A program made the position numbers and the translations under genes. Shown here piece after piece: positions 41,202 to 49,860 of a DNA stretch of 64,000 nt (within the stretch, counting starts at the first letter, position 1; every line of letters begins with the position of its first letter). The stretch spans positions 1 through 64,000 of the forward strand of contig CAZIMS010000001.1 in NCBI GenBank assembly GCA_964540515.1, in the 5' to 3' direction. Origin of the DNA: JAOAGA01 sp964540515 (GTDB taxonomy: Bacteria; CALINM01). The notes under the pieces were generated by a model. It saw only the letters and a program-made list of their open reading frames with translations, ran no database searches and had not been told where the DNA came from.

Positions 41202-42362
41202 TTATTTTCTATAGAATGGAGACATCTTTCTTAATTTTTCTACAAGATTAGGAAGAATTGAAAGGCAATAATCTACATCTTCTTCAGTATTTCCATAGCC
41301 CAAACTAAATCTTAAGGCACCCCTTGAGCAAAGAGGATCTAAGTTCATAGCTTGAAGCACATAGGATGGCTCGGTAGCCCCAGATGAGCAAGCAGAGCCT
41401 GTAGATACGGCAATACCATTCATGTCAAGCAAAACAAGCAGCGCCTCGGACTCAATAAACTTAAAGCTAATATTTGTTGTATTATATAGTCTCTTTTCTG
41501 GATGACCATTTATGACAGTATCTGGGACCAAGTCAAGAATCCCCTTCTCTAACTTATCCCTCAGATAGCTAATATGTTTTGTCTTTTCTTCCATATTTTC
41601 CAACGCAATTTTTGATGCCTCACCGATGGCAACAATGCCAATCATATTCTCAGTACCTGCTCTAAGCTCCCTCTCCTGATGCCCACCAGAGATTAACGGT
41701 AAAACCTTTACACCCTTTCTTATAAACTGAAAACCTATACCTTTTGGTGCGTTAAACTTATGTCCAGAGGCTGTTAGCAAATCTACATTTAACTCTTTCA
41801 CATCTATAGGAGCTTTGCCTACAACTTGGACAGCATCAGTATGGAAGATGACTTCTCTTTCTTTCGCTATATCTGCTATCTCTTTTATGGGGAAAAAATT
41901 GCCTGTCTCATTGTTGGCATACATTATAGAGATTAAAACTGTGTCTTTTCTAATAGCCTTCTTTACATCATCAGGGTCAATCATTCCATAATTATCTACT
42001 GGAACATAGGTCACTTCGAAATCAAAGTCCTCTAAAAACTTACAGGTTCTGTAAACAGCTGGATGCTCAACAACAGAAGTAACTATATGACGTCCCTTTT
42101 TAAGATTGCCCATGAGAACACCTTTAATTGCCATATTGTCCCCCTCTGAACCACAGCTTGTAAAAACTATCTCAGAAGGGTCGGCGTTTATAAGCCTTGC
42201 AACCTTCTCTCTTGACTCCTCTACATAGGCTCTAACTTCTCTTCCAGCCCAATGTATTGAAGAAGGGTTGCCAAACTTCTCCTCTAAAAAGGGTTCAATG
42301 GCTTTCTTTACCTCTGGGTGTATTGGGGTTGTTGCATTATGGTCAAAATATACCTTTCTCAT
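41202..42362 (-). CDS. Cysteine desulfurase (NifS/IscS family)
   Basis: 386 aa. PLP Lys in LTASGHKFNAPKGIGF near residue 200 and the active-site Cys in STGSACSSGATEPS near 325, on a longer loop as in group I enzymes. It provides persulfide sulfur for Fe-S clusters and tRNA thiolation. No IscU/NifU gene follows; mnmA does, so thiouridine synthesis is the likeliest main client. First gene of the three-gene cluster. Confidence 0.93.
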   Translation of the reverse strand: MRKVYFDHNATTPIHPEVKKAIEPFLEEKFGNPSSIHWAGREVRAYVEESREKVARLINADPSEIVFTSCGSEGDNMAIKGVLMGNLKKGRHIVTSVVEHPAVYRTCKFLEDFDFEVTYVPVDNYGMIDPDDVKKAIRKDTVLISIMYANNETGNFFPIKEIADIAKEREVIFHTDAVQVVGKAPIDVKELNVDLLTASGHKFNAPKGIGFQFIRKGVKVLPLISGGHQERELRAGTENMIGIVAIGEASKIALENMEEKTKHISYLRDKLEKGILDLVPDTVINGHPEKRLYNTTNISFKFIESEALLVLLDMNGIAVSTGSACSSGATEPSYVLQAMNLDPLCSRGALRFSLGYGNTEEDVDYCLSILPNLVEKLRKMSPFYRK

Positions 42363-42489
42363 AAAAAATTAGACTATCAAAATATAACCATGTTAGTCAA
42401 CAATTTTAGCTTTTTTTTATGTCTTTATTTAATAATTTTCTCCAAACTAAAGTCTCTAAATTTCAATTTTATGATAAAATTTATTCTAT

Positions 42490-44508
42490 ATGAAAAAAGT
42501 TTTTATTCTGATTTTTTTTCTTTGGTATAGCTCCTGTGCCGCCTCATTAAAAGATGAAAGTCATCAAATTAGCTATGAAAAATTACAGCTAAGTTTTGAT
42601 TTTGAAAGGGCTACTCTTTTTTGTTTAGCCGAGATAGAGATTAGAAATAACACCTCTTACGTTATTAGTCTTGGTTTACCAGAAGAGGCAAAGATAAATA
42701 ATGTATTACTAAATAAGGATAATGTAAATTTTAAAAGAAGAGGGCGCTTTGTAGAGATAAATATTAAACCAAGTTTAGAAAATTTTACTCTCATTCTTGA
42801 TTATTCCATAAAGTTTGGAAGTAATATAAAAGTTCAAGATATGACTTTTGAAAACCCTTCAAACAATCTGGTAAGCCATATATCACAAGAAGGCGTTTTT
42901 ATTGGTGGTGATATTCAATGGTATCCGATATTTAACAATAAACCAGAGAAAAGAGAAATAATCTTTACTTCTCCCTTAGGCTATGAGTTTGTTACAGAGG
43001 GGCTTAGAGTTACCCATGATATTTCAGACAGATTTATTAAATCCAAATGGTTGATAGAGAAGGAAATAAATAGATTGCCAATTGTAGGTGGACCATATCT
43101 TGTTAAAACGAAAAATCTCAATGATTTGCAGCTACTAATATATTTTTCAAAAGAAAACTACTCCTATACTGATAGGTATATGGAAGCCTTAGTAGAATAT
43201 TTAAATTTTTATACAAATTTAATAGGACCCTATCCTTATAAAAAATTTGCTGTAGTTGAGACAATATTGCCTGTAGGTATAAGTTATCAAACCTTTACAA
43301 TTATCCACAAAAATCTTATCAAACTACCTTTTTTAATAGAAAGTAGCTTTCCCCATGAGATACTTCACTCATGGTTTGGTAACGGTGTTTTCATAAATTA
43401 TAGCAAGGGTAACTGGAGCGAGGGGCTAGTAACCTACTTGGCAGATTACATGATAAAGGAGAGAAAATCAAAAAAAGAGGCTATTGATTATCTAAAAAAG
43501 CTTACCATTGATTACTCCTCAGTTATAAAAGAAGGCAATGATTTTTCTCTTAGACAGTTTTATGGCAGATACGATCTGACATCAAGAGTCATTGGTTATG
43601 GAAAATCTGCCATGTTTTTTCATTATCTTAGATTTTTTATGGGTGATGAAAAATTTTTTGAAGCCTTAAGAGATTTTTACCAAAAAAATCTACTAAAAAC
43701 TGCCAGCTGGGATGATTTAGAAAGGTCTTTTGTTAATAGTTATGATAATAGTTTAAAGGTTTTATTTAAACAATGGGTTGAAAGAAAGGGCATACCTGAT
43801 ATCGATATAACCAACGCAAATAAAGAAAAACTTAGCGATAAATGGCTTATTAAGTTATCTTTAATACAAAATAGCCAAGATTATTTATTAAAGCTACCTG
43901 TAACTATATATAATAAATTGGGGAAAGTTCTACTGGCAGACAAAATCATTTTAAAGGATACCTTTCAAGAATTTAAACTTGAAACTTTAGAGGAGCCATA
44001 TGAAATTAGAATTAACGAGAGCTATGATGTTTTGATAAAGCTTGATGATTATGAGATCCCGCCAACTATAAATAGCATAAAATCTGCAAAAAATGTCCTT
44101 TTATTGGTTAATAACAATTATTTTAAAAATGAATCAATTGAAAGATTTGCAAAAACAATGGGACTTAAAAATTACAGGATTACTAATAAAGTCGATAGAG
44201 ATTTTGATGCTATTGTATCTTTTGGTATAGATGAGGTGGTTAAGAATGGTGATATCTTAATAAAAAATGATTTTTTTGAGTATGGTGGCGAAATATATAA
44301 GGGTGATAGAGATGGCATTTTTTTAGTAACAAAAAGGGGTAATAAATTTTATGCCTATTTTAAGACTTTTAGTACCGATGGAGCATCAGAGCTTGTACCC
44401 AAAATCACCCATTATGGAGCATTTAGCTATCTCATTTTCCGTGATGGAAAAAATACTCATAAAGGCTTAATTGAACCCGAAAAAAGCGAGTTAATCTTTA
44501 AGTTTTAA
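42490..44508 (+). CDS. M1-like zinc metallopeptidase, probable lipoprotein
   Basis: 672 aa. An N-terminal hydrophobic segment with lipobox-like YSSC (Cys16). Zinc motif HEILH at 289-293 and Glu311 in NWSEGL; the spacing is 17 residues rather than 18, seen in a bacterial M1-like subgroup. The exopeptidase GAMEN motif is absent: the region reads VVETILPVGISYQTF, so aminopeptidase activity is uncertain. A C-terminal beta domain follows. Probably faces the periplasm. No Shine-Dalgarno; TATGAT at 42472-42477 suggests the mRNA starts only a few bases before the ATG. Confidence 0.8.
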   Translation: MKKVFILIFFLWYSSCAASLKDESHQISYEKLQLSFDFERATLFCLAEIEIRNNTSYVISLGLPEEAKINNVLLNKDNVNFKRRGRFVEINIKPSLENFTLILDYSIKFGSNIKVQDMTFENPSNNLVSHISQEGVFIGGDIQWYPIFNNKPEKREIIFTSPLGYEFVTEGLRVTHDISDRFIKSKWLIEKEINRLPIVGGPYLVKTKNLNDLQLLIYFSKENYSYTDRYMEALVEYLNFYTNLIGPYPYKKFAVVETILPVGISYQTFTIIHKNLIKLPFLIESSFPHEILHSWFGNGVFINYSKGNWSEGLVTYLADYMIKERKSKKEAIDYLKKLTIDYSSVIKEGNDFSLRQFYGRYDLTSRVIGYGKSAMFFHYLRFFMGDEKFFEALRDFYQKNLLKTASWDDLERSFVNSYDNSLKVLFKQWVERKGIPDIDITNANKEKLSDKWLIKLSLIQNSQDYLLKLPVTIYNKLGKVLLADKIILKDTFQEFKLETLEEPYEIRINESYDVLIKLDDYEIPPTINSIKSAKNVLLLVNNNYFKNESIERFAKTMGLKNYRITNKVDRDFDAIVSFGIDEVVKNGDILIKNDFFEYGGEIYKGDRDGIFLVTKRGNKFYAYFKTFSTDGASELVPKITHYGAFSYLIFRDGKNTHKGLIEPEKSELIFKF

Positions 44509-44568
44509 ATATCACAAATTTAGATAACTATAAAGACCTATTGATACCAAAAAACAAAATATCCGCAT

Positions 44569-45066
44569 TTAGTCTCTTTTCCAAAAGACCCTAGCAAATC
44601 TTTCGCCCTCTTGATATTTTAGGGTAAGCTCACCCTTATAGGCTTTATATATGGCTTCTCCTATTCTACGGGCTAAATGGTCATAAGTTGTTGTAATCTC
44701 AATTTTATTATCAATTTCTTCTATCTCCATAACGCGCTGAAGGGGTCTTTTCTCCCTAACATTTTTTTCAACGTTTTTTATGATATTCTTTATCTCTAAC
44801 ACATTTTTCTCATCTTTTAAAAAATTACCTTCCAATTTACAAACTCCAAAAGGTATCTTGTCTTTTATTATCTTGCAGGCAGGACAGATCTCCTTGTTTA
44901 CTAAACCTTTATTAATAGTCTTAATCGCCCATCTTCCCTCTACAAAAACAAGTCCACAACCTTTGCATTCCGTAGGTTCAGGATATTTACGATACTCAAA
45001 ATATGGATTTCCTTTATCAAGGTGTTGTATATCTCTTCTATCCTTTGTCTGAAATGTTCTAACCAT
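44569..45066 (-). CDS. BCAM0308-family zinc-ribbon protein
   Basis: 165 aa. Two Cys pairs (ECKGCGLVF and ICPACK) make a zinc ribbon like that of the ribosome export factor NMD3, followed by an alpha/beta domain ending in a basic FARVFWKRD. The family is known only as BCAM0308-type and has no proven function; an RNA link is suggested by the NMD3 likeness. It lies 12 bases after the NlpC/P60 gene, in the same direction. Confidence 0.7.
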   Translation of the reverse strand: MVRTFQTKDRRDIQHLDKGNPYFEYRKYPEPTECKGCGLVFVEGRWAIKTINKGLVNKEICPACKIIKDKIPFGVCKLEGNFLKDEKNVLEIKNIIKNVEKNVREKRPLQRVMEIEEIDNKIEITTTYDHLARRIGEAIYKAYKGELTLKYQEGERFARVFWKRD

Positions 45067-45078
45067 AGCCCCTCCTTG

Positions 45079-46122
45079 TTATTCAATCTCTCTATCTTTA
45101 ATTTTATCTTTTGACACTGAGTTAGTCAAACAGGCTAGTTTTTCATTTTTTACATATCCTATCTTACTAACTTTTTGGAGGAGTCCTGTTTTTAGAAGAG
45201 GGAAATAGTCTACCCTTCCATATTTTTTATTGTTAAATCTATTTAGTGCTTGAAAGCTCATGGGCTCTTTTCCTTTAAAGCCTGAAAAAACCATTATATG
45301 ACCTGGAAAGTACAAAAGAGTCTCATAGGGTTTTGATCTTTTTAATATCTTGATTTTTTCTTTTGTAGATAGATTGCTAACATCTATATGTTCAACACTA
45401 GTAATCTGCTGAAAAGAGTTTCTTGGCATCTCAATATCAAAGAGCTTATAAAAATCTTTGACAAGCAAAGAACAGTCCCAACCAAGCTCACTTCCAGCCC
45501 AAAAGTAAGGCGAACCTTTAAAATAACTTAATACCTTTTTATAATTTTCTTTTATTGGTTTAAGCTTTTTTACGACATACTTTGATTTCAAGTAGGCTTT
45601 ATAAAATCTCCCATCCCATATATAAACTTCATAGGAGCCTTTTTTATTAGTTAGGTATCTTAGTTCTGTTGTTGTAGAAAACAATATATCGTTTATTAAA
45701 AGTGGTTTTTTTAGATATAGTGTATCCAAACTTAATAAAAAGTTCAAACTCTCTTGATCTATATAGGTAAAATTTTCTTCTTTGAGGAAGCCCTCAACAG
45801 CTAAAACTTCACAGAAATAAAAGGGCTGATTTTTTAGTTTAGCGATTACCTTGATTGGAGTCTGTGGTTTAACGAAGGTTAGTTTGTTGTTCTTTGAAAT
45901 ATTTATGCCTGTGTAGGGCATAAAAACTAAGTATGCTCCTTTCCTAACAATCCCATAGCTATCAATGGAAGAAAAGTTGCTATAACTTATGCCATTTATA
46001 GTAGAAAAGTTGCTAAAATCTGTCTGTGATAAACCTATGGAGTAGATAAAGAATACGAAAATAATTAATATCCAAGCTGGTAAAGGGGATTTAAATTTAT
46101 ATAATTTTTTTATTAATAACAT
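45079..46122 (-). CDS. NlpC/P60-family peptidoglycan hydrolase with SH3-like region
   Basis: 347 aa. N-terminal membrane/signal segment about 15-32, SH3-like beta segments about 55-190, and a C40 peptidase domain from about 200: GSPYFWAGSELGWDCSLLVKDF in pieces, with Cys in WDCS, and the catalytic His in PGHIMVF. These enzymes cut peptide stems in peptidoglycan. The export signal and SH3 part imply periplasmic wall binding. Confidence 0.85.
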   Translation of the reverse strand: MLLIKKLYKFKSPLPAWILIIFVFFIYSIGLSQTDFSNFSTINGISYSNFSSIDSYGIVRKGAYLVFMPYTGINISKNNKLTFVKPQTPIKVIAKLKNQPFYFCEVLAVEGFLKEENFTYIDQESLNFLLSLDTLYLKKPLLINDILFSTTTELRYLTNKKGSYEVYIWDGRFYKAYLKSKYVVKKLKPIKENYKKVLSYFKGSPYFWAGSELGWDCSLLVKDFYKLFDIEMPRNSFQQITSVEHIDVSNLSTKEKIKILKRSKPYETLLYFPGHIMVFSGFKGKEPMSFQALNRFNNKKYGRVDYFPLLKTGLLQKVSKIGYVKNEKLACLTNSVSKDKIKDREIE

Positions 46123-46206
46123 ATTAAAAATTTTATTATTTTTTCGGTCCTTATTAAACTGATTTTTTTGTTTACAAATATTTAAAAATTGTAATATAAG
46201 TTATTA

Positions 46207-46752
46207 ATGAACAAGCTACTTCTATTATTAATCATTTTTTTAGTTTTTCCTACAATTGTAAAGGCAGATACCTATAAGTATATTGATAAAAATGGAGTGG
46301 TAACCTTCACCAGTGACATAAAGGATGTCCCAAAGGAGTATAGAGATAAAGTGGAGATCATTAAGTAGGAGAAAGAACCTCAAAGAGATATATCACCAGT
46401 AAAAAGATACTCATCTTCCCTTATATCTCAAAAAGTTTCAGAAAATGTGCCTGAAAAAGAGCAAGTAAGCTTATTAACAAAGATCGAAAATATGCCTCTT
46501 GAATCTGAGCTAATTATTTTTATCTTTTTAATAACTCTATTTCTCTTTGCACATAAAATATTTTTCTTTATTGACAATAGACGAGTTATAACGATTTTAA
46601 GATTTTCAATTATCTTAATCATGGTCATTATATTATTCACCAAGTTTGCAAATAGACAGGTTGATTCTTATTTAGAGACCAAAAAAGATATTGACAAGCT
46701 AAAAAAGACGATTGAAACCAAAGACGTTAAAATAGATAATCTTACAAAATAA
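46207..46752 (+). pseudogene. DUF4124-type envelope protein interrupted by an in-frame TAG
   Basis: From the ATG at 46207 the frame reads a signal peptide (about 1-20, ending VKA), then the DUF4124 core DTYKYIDKNGVVTFTSD, and stops at TAG 46366-46368 after codon 53. The same frame continues without a stop to TAA at 46750-46752, giving a linker, two hydrophobic helices (ELIIFIFLITLFLFAHKIFF; ITILRFSIILIMVIILF) and a charged coiled coil. Restored length is 181 codons. Likely one gene with a nonsense change. Alternatives are two real short genes (a GTG at 46447 could restart) or readthrough. TAG is an ordinary stop elsewhere in the window. Confidence 0.65.
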
Positions 46753-46757
46753 AAAAA

Positions 46758-46779
46758 GGGGCTTTCGCCCCTTTTTTTT
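46758..46779. terminator. Bidirectional rho-independent terminator
   Basis: GGGGC-TTTC-GCCCC (46758-46771) flanked by A7 on the left and T8 on the right. It serves both the plus-strand DUF4124 frame and the minus-strand acetyl-CoA synthetase gene, whose stop codon abuts it. Confidence 0.92.
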
Positions 46780-48727
46780 ATACTTTCATTTTCTCTACGG
46801 CATCTCTAATCTCTTCGACGGAGGCACCATCTTCTATAGTTGACAGATCTCCTAAATCTTCTCCCGTCCAGAGTTTCTTCATAACTCTTCTCATTATTTT
46901 CCCACTTCTTGTTTTAGGTAGCATCTTAACGAACTGAATATCTCTGATGACTATTATCGGTCCCATAACCTTTCTTACATATTGAATAAGCTCTTTCTTT
47001 AAATCTTCTGAAGGCTCAAATCCTGATTTCAAAACCACAAAGGCACAGGCTACCTCCCCCTTAAGCTCATCAGGTACGCCTGAGACACCTGATTCCGCTA
47101 CTGCTGGATGGGAGATAAGGGCATTTTCTATCTCTATGGTTCCAATTCTATGGGCAGAAATTTTTATAACCTCATCTGCTCTACCAACAAACCAGATATA
47201 GCCATCCTCATCTTTGTAGGCACCATCTCCTGAACAGTACATACCTTTAAGTGTGTCTATCTTTTCCCAATAATCGTTTTTATATCTCTCTGGCTCACCC
47301 CAAAGAGTAGGAGTAAGGCCTGGGAAGGGTTTTTTAATAACAAACATCCCCTTTTCACCAGGTTCACATGACTTGCCTGATTTCTCATCTACAACATCTA
47401 CCTGTACTCCTGGTACTGCCAATGAAGAAGAGCCAGGCTTAATTGGATAAAGACCTAAACCGTAGGGATTGCCAATTACAGGTCCTGATGTCTCGGTCTG
47501 CCACATATGGTCAATTACTGGAATCTTGTCTTCGAAAACTCCCTTTTGTAGCCATTCCCAAGCAGCTGGATTTAAAACCTCTCCTGCACAAAAGACCCTC
47601 TCTACCGATGATAAGTCATGTTTTCTGGCCTCCTCTATGCCTAACTTCATAAGGCCTCTAACACCTGTTGGAGATATCCAAAGTGCTGTTACTTTGTTTT
47701 TTTCTATAACATCCCAGATCATATCCTTTCTTGGATAATCTGGTGTTCCCTCATATAGAACAGTGGTACAGCCAGAGACTAATGGACCATATACATTGTA
47801 ACTATGACCAACTATCCAGCCTATGTCGGATGTAGCAAACCAAACATCATCAGGTCTTATTTTATATATCCATTTACCCATAGAATAAACATATTGCTGA
47901 TAGCCACCGTGGACATGAACAGTTACTTTTGGTTTTGCAGTTGTACCCGACGTTGGTAGCAAAAATAAAGGTTCATTTGATTCCATCCACTCTACTTCGC
48001 CTGACTGTCCTTCAGCATATTTTAAAAACTCATCCCAATATATATCTCTACCAGCCACCATGTTCCTTTCAACACCATCATGGGCCTTCTTTAACACTAC
48101 TACCTTTTTTACTTGATTAGGTGCAACTTCTCCGATTGCATCATCTATAACCTTCTTAAGCTCAATCGTTGTACCTCTTCTATGGTTTACATCTTGGGTT
48201 AATACATATTCAGCTCCTGACAAGGTAATTCTATCGGCAACAGCTTTGTAAGAGAAACCAGCAAAGATTACTACGTGTATAGCACCTATCCTTGCGCAGG
48301 CAAGCATAGCAGCAACTGGTTCAATTCCCATAGGCATATAAATTACAACTCTGTCACCTCTTTTTACTCCCATACCTCTTAGAGCACTTGCGTATTTCTT
48401 AACTAAATCGAGAAGCTGTCCATAGGTTATAACTTTTGTCTCTCCAGTTTCTGCTATTTCTGATACTATTGCTGCTTTTCCTTGTCTTCCTTTGGCTACA
48501 TTATAATCTACTGCTGAATAACAAATATTTGTTAAGCCACCTATATACCATTTAAAAGTTGGGTAATTCCATTCAAAGGCCTTGTCCCATCTTTTTTTCC
48601 AGTACAGTTCATCCATTGAGTTAATAGCTGCTTCCTCCCAAAAGCCTTCTAAATCATCATAACCTTTTTTTAGAAAGCTCTTCACCTGTGGTGGTATTAA
48701 GTCTACTTTAGTTTTGTTTTCCTCCAT
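46778..48727 (-). CDS. Acetyl-CoA synthetase-like acyl-CoA ligase (divergent paralog)
   Basis: 649 aa AMP-forming ligase of the Acs family. Core motifs are recognisable but altered: the phosphate loop is TSGTTAKPKV instead of TSGSTGKPKG, and the acyl-pocket region is DHMWQTETSG instead of DTWWQTETGG, although the Trp that limits acyl size is kept. The C-terminal acetylation site PKTRSGKIMRR is intact. Acetate or propionate is likely, but kinetics could differ from the second copy at 49861. It follows the IclR gene by 71 bases in the same direction. Confidence 0.85.
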   Translation of the reverse strand: MEENKTKVDLIPPQVKSFLKKGYDDLEGFWEEAAINSMDELYWKKRWDKAFEWNYPTFKWYIGGLTNICYSAVDYNVAKGRQGKAAIVSEIAETGETKVITYGQLLDLVKKYASALRGMGVKRGDRVVIYMPMGIEPVAAMLACARIGAIHVVIFAGFSYKAVADRITLSGAEYVLTQDVNHRRGTTIELKKVIDDAIGEVAPNQVKKVVVLKKAHDGVERNMVAGRDIYWDEFLKYAEGQSGEVEWMESNEPLFLLPTSGTTAKPKVTVHVHGGYQQYVYSMGKWIYKIRPDDVWFATSDIGWIVGHSYNVYGPLVSGCTTVLYEGTPDYPRKDMIWDVIEKNKVTALWISPTGVRGLMKLGIEEARKHDLSSVERVFCAGEVLNPAAWEWLQKGVFEDKIPVIDHMWQTETSGPVIGNPYGLGLYPIKPGSSSLAVPGVQVDVVDEKSGKSCEPGEKGMFVIKKPFPGLTPTLWGEPERYKNDYWEKIDTLKGMYCSGDGAYKDEDGYIWFVGRADEVIKISAHRIGTIEIENALISHPAVAESGVSGVPDELKGEVACAFVVLKSGFEPSEDLKKELIQYVRKVMGPIIVIRDIQFVKMLPKTRSGKIMRRVMKKLWTGEDLGDLSTIEDGASVEEIRDAVEKMKV

Positions 48728-48798
48728 GAACCCTCCCTTATAATATTGTTTTGTATGTTTCCTGAGTCGAAAAATTGTTGAAATTAAAGATGCTATTA

Positions 48799-49599
48799 TT
48801 AAATTTCTTCTATATAACCAAGTTTATTTGATATCTCTTTCGCCCCTTCTAAAACGAGATTGACAAAAAATCCATAGAGCTTTTCATCATCCATTCTTAT
48901 TGAGGGTGCTGAGATTGAGACCGCACCTACTATCTTTCTTGTATAATCTCTAATCGGTGCTCCTACACATCTAACACCTAAATCTAACTCTTCTAAATCA
49001 ACCGCATACCCCTTCTCTCTTACCTCTTTTAGCTGTTCCAATAGCTCTGTCCTTTTAGACAATGTATTTGGTGTATATCTTCTTAAATCTTCAGTTGGAA
49101 TAATTTTCTCTATCTCTTCTTCACTTTCCCAGGCTATTAACACCTTACCTGAAGCGGTTGCATACACTGGCAACCTATGTCCTATTCTCGAGGTAACTTT
49201 AACTACCTGATTACTCTCAACTCCATCTATGTACACACAGCTATTGCCTCTTAAAACACTTATGTAGACATTTTCATTGCATTTAGCTAGCATCTCTCTT
49301 ATTACGGGGTGTGCCTGTCTTAGTAAGCCTAAATGTTTAACAAACTGTTGACCCAACTCAAGCACCTTAACGCCTAACTTATAGTTTTCCGTCTGTTTGT
49401 CCTGCTCAATATATCCTCTATATTCGAGAGTTGCTAATAGTCTAAAAACATTGTTTTTATGGAGACCTAACTTTTTACTAAGCTCTGTAACTCCCATCTC
49501 ATCGCTTTCTCCCTTAAAAGCTTCTAACAAGTCAAGGGCATGGATGACTGACTGAATCAGATAATCTTTCTTACTTTTTTTTCTCTCTTTTGTTCTCAT
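48799..49599 (-). CDS. IclR-family transcriptional regulator
   Basis: 266 aa. N-terminal winged helix (ALDLLEAFKGESDEMGVTELSKKLGLHKNNVFRLLATLE in pieces, residues about 18-56) and a C-terminal effector domain (VYATASGKVLIAWESEEE, GYAVDLEELDLGVRCVGAPI). It lies between two acs-type genes, co-oriented with the downstream copy and divergent from the other, so it most likely controls acetate use. The effector is unknown. Confidence 0.93.
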   Translation of the reverse strand: MRTKERKKSKKDYLIQSVIHALDLLEAFKGESDEMGVTELSKKLGLHKNNVFRLLATLEYRGYIEQDKQTENYKLGVKVLELGQQFVKHLGLLRQAHPVIREMLAKCNENVYISVLRGNSCVYIDGVESNQVVKVTSRIGHRLPVYATASGKVLIAWESEEEIEKIIPTEDLRRYTPNTLSKRTELLEQLKEVREKGYAVDLEELDLGVRCVGAPIRDYTRKIVGAVSISAPSIRMDDEKLYGFFVNLVLEGAKEISNKLGYIEEI

Positions 49600-49704
49600 T
49601 TCAGTCTCCTTATTAGAAATTGTAAATTTTATTTTTAAACATAAAACTATGTTAGAGGTAATAAAACAAATACTTTTATAATTTCTAAGTTATTATATTT
49701 ACTT

Positions 49705-49753
49705 AATTTAAACTTGTCAATTTTTTTAAAACATATTTTTAAATTTAAACTTG
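49705..49753. repeat. Direct repeat in the iclR-acs intergenic region
   Basis: AATTTAAACTTG occurs at 49705-49716 and again at 49742-49753, 37 bases apart, each followed by an AT-run. These could be binding sites for the adjacent IclR protein, but the region is extremely AT-rich. Confidence 0.35.
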
Positions 49754-49787
49754 ATATTTTTTTCACAAAATAAAATTACGGGATAAA

Positions 49788-49816
49788 TTGCTTGACTAAA
49801 TTTCTATTATTATGCT
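49788..49816 (+). promoter_or_regulatory. Probable promoter of the plus-strand acs gene
   Basis: TTGCTT (49788-49793), 17 bases, then TATGCT (49811-49816), 45 bases before the ATG at 49861. Confidence 0.45.
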
Positions 49817-49860
49817 AAAAAGTCATTACTAAACACACTATATTAATAGGAGGAGAAAGT

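Noticed and set aside
46366..46368. TAG in the DUF4124 gene read as pyrrolysine
   Set aside because: Pyrrolysine is known essentially in methylamine methyltransferases; no pyl genes are visible and TAG ends other genes here, for example two tandem TAG codons at about 37574-37579.
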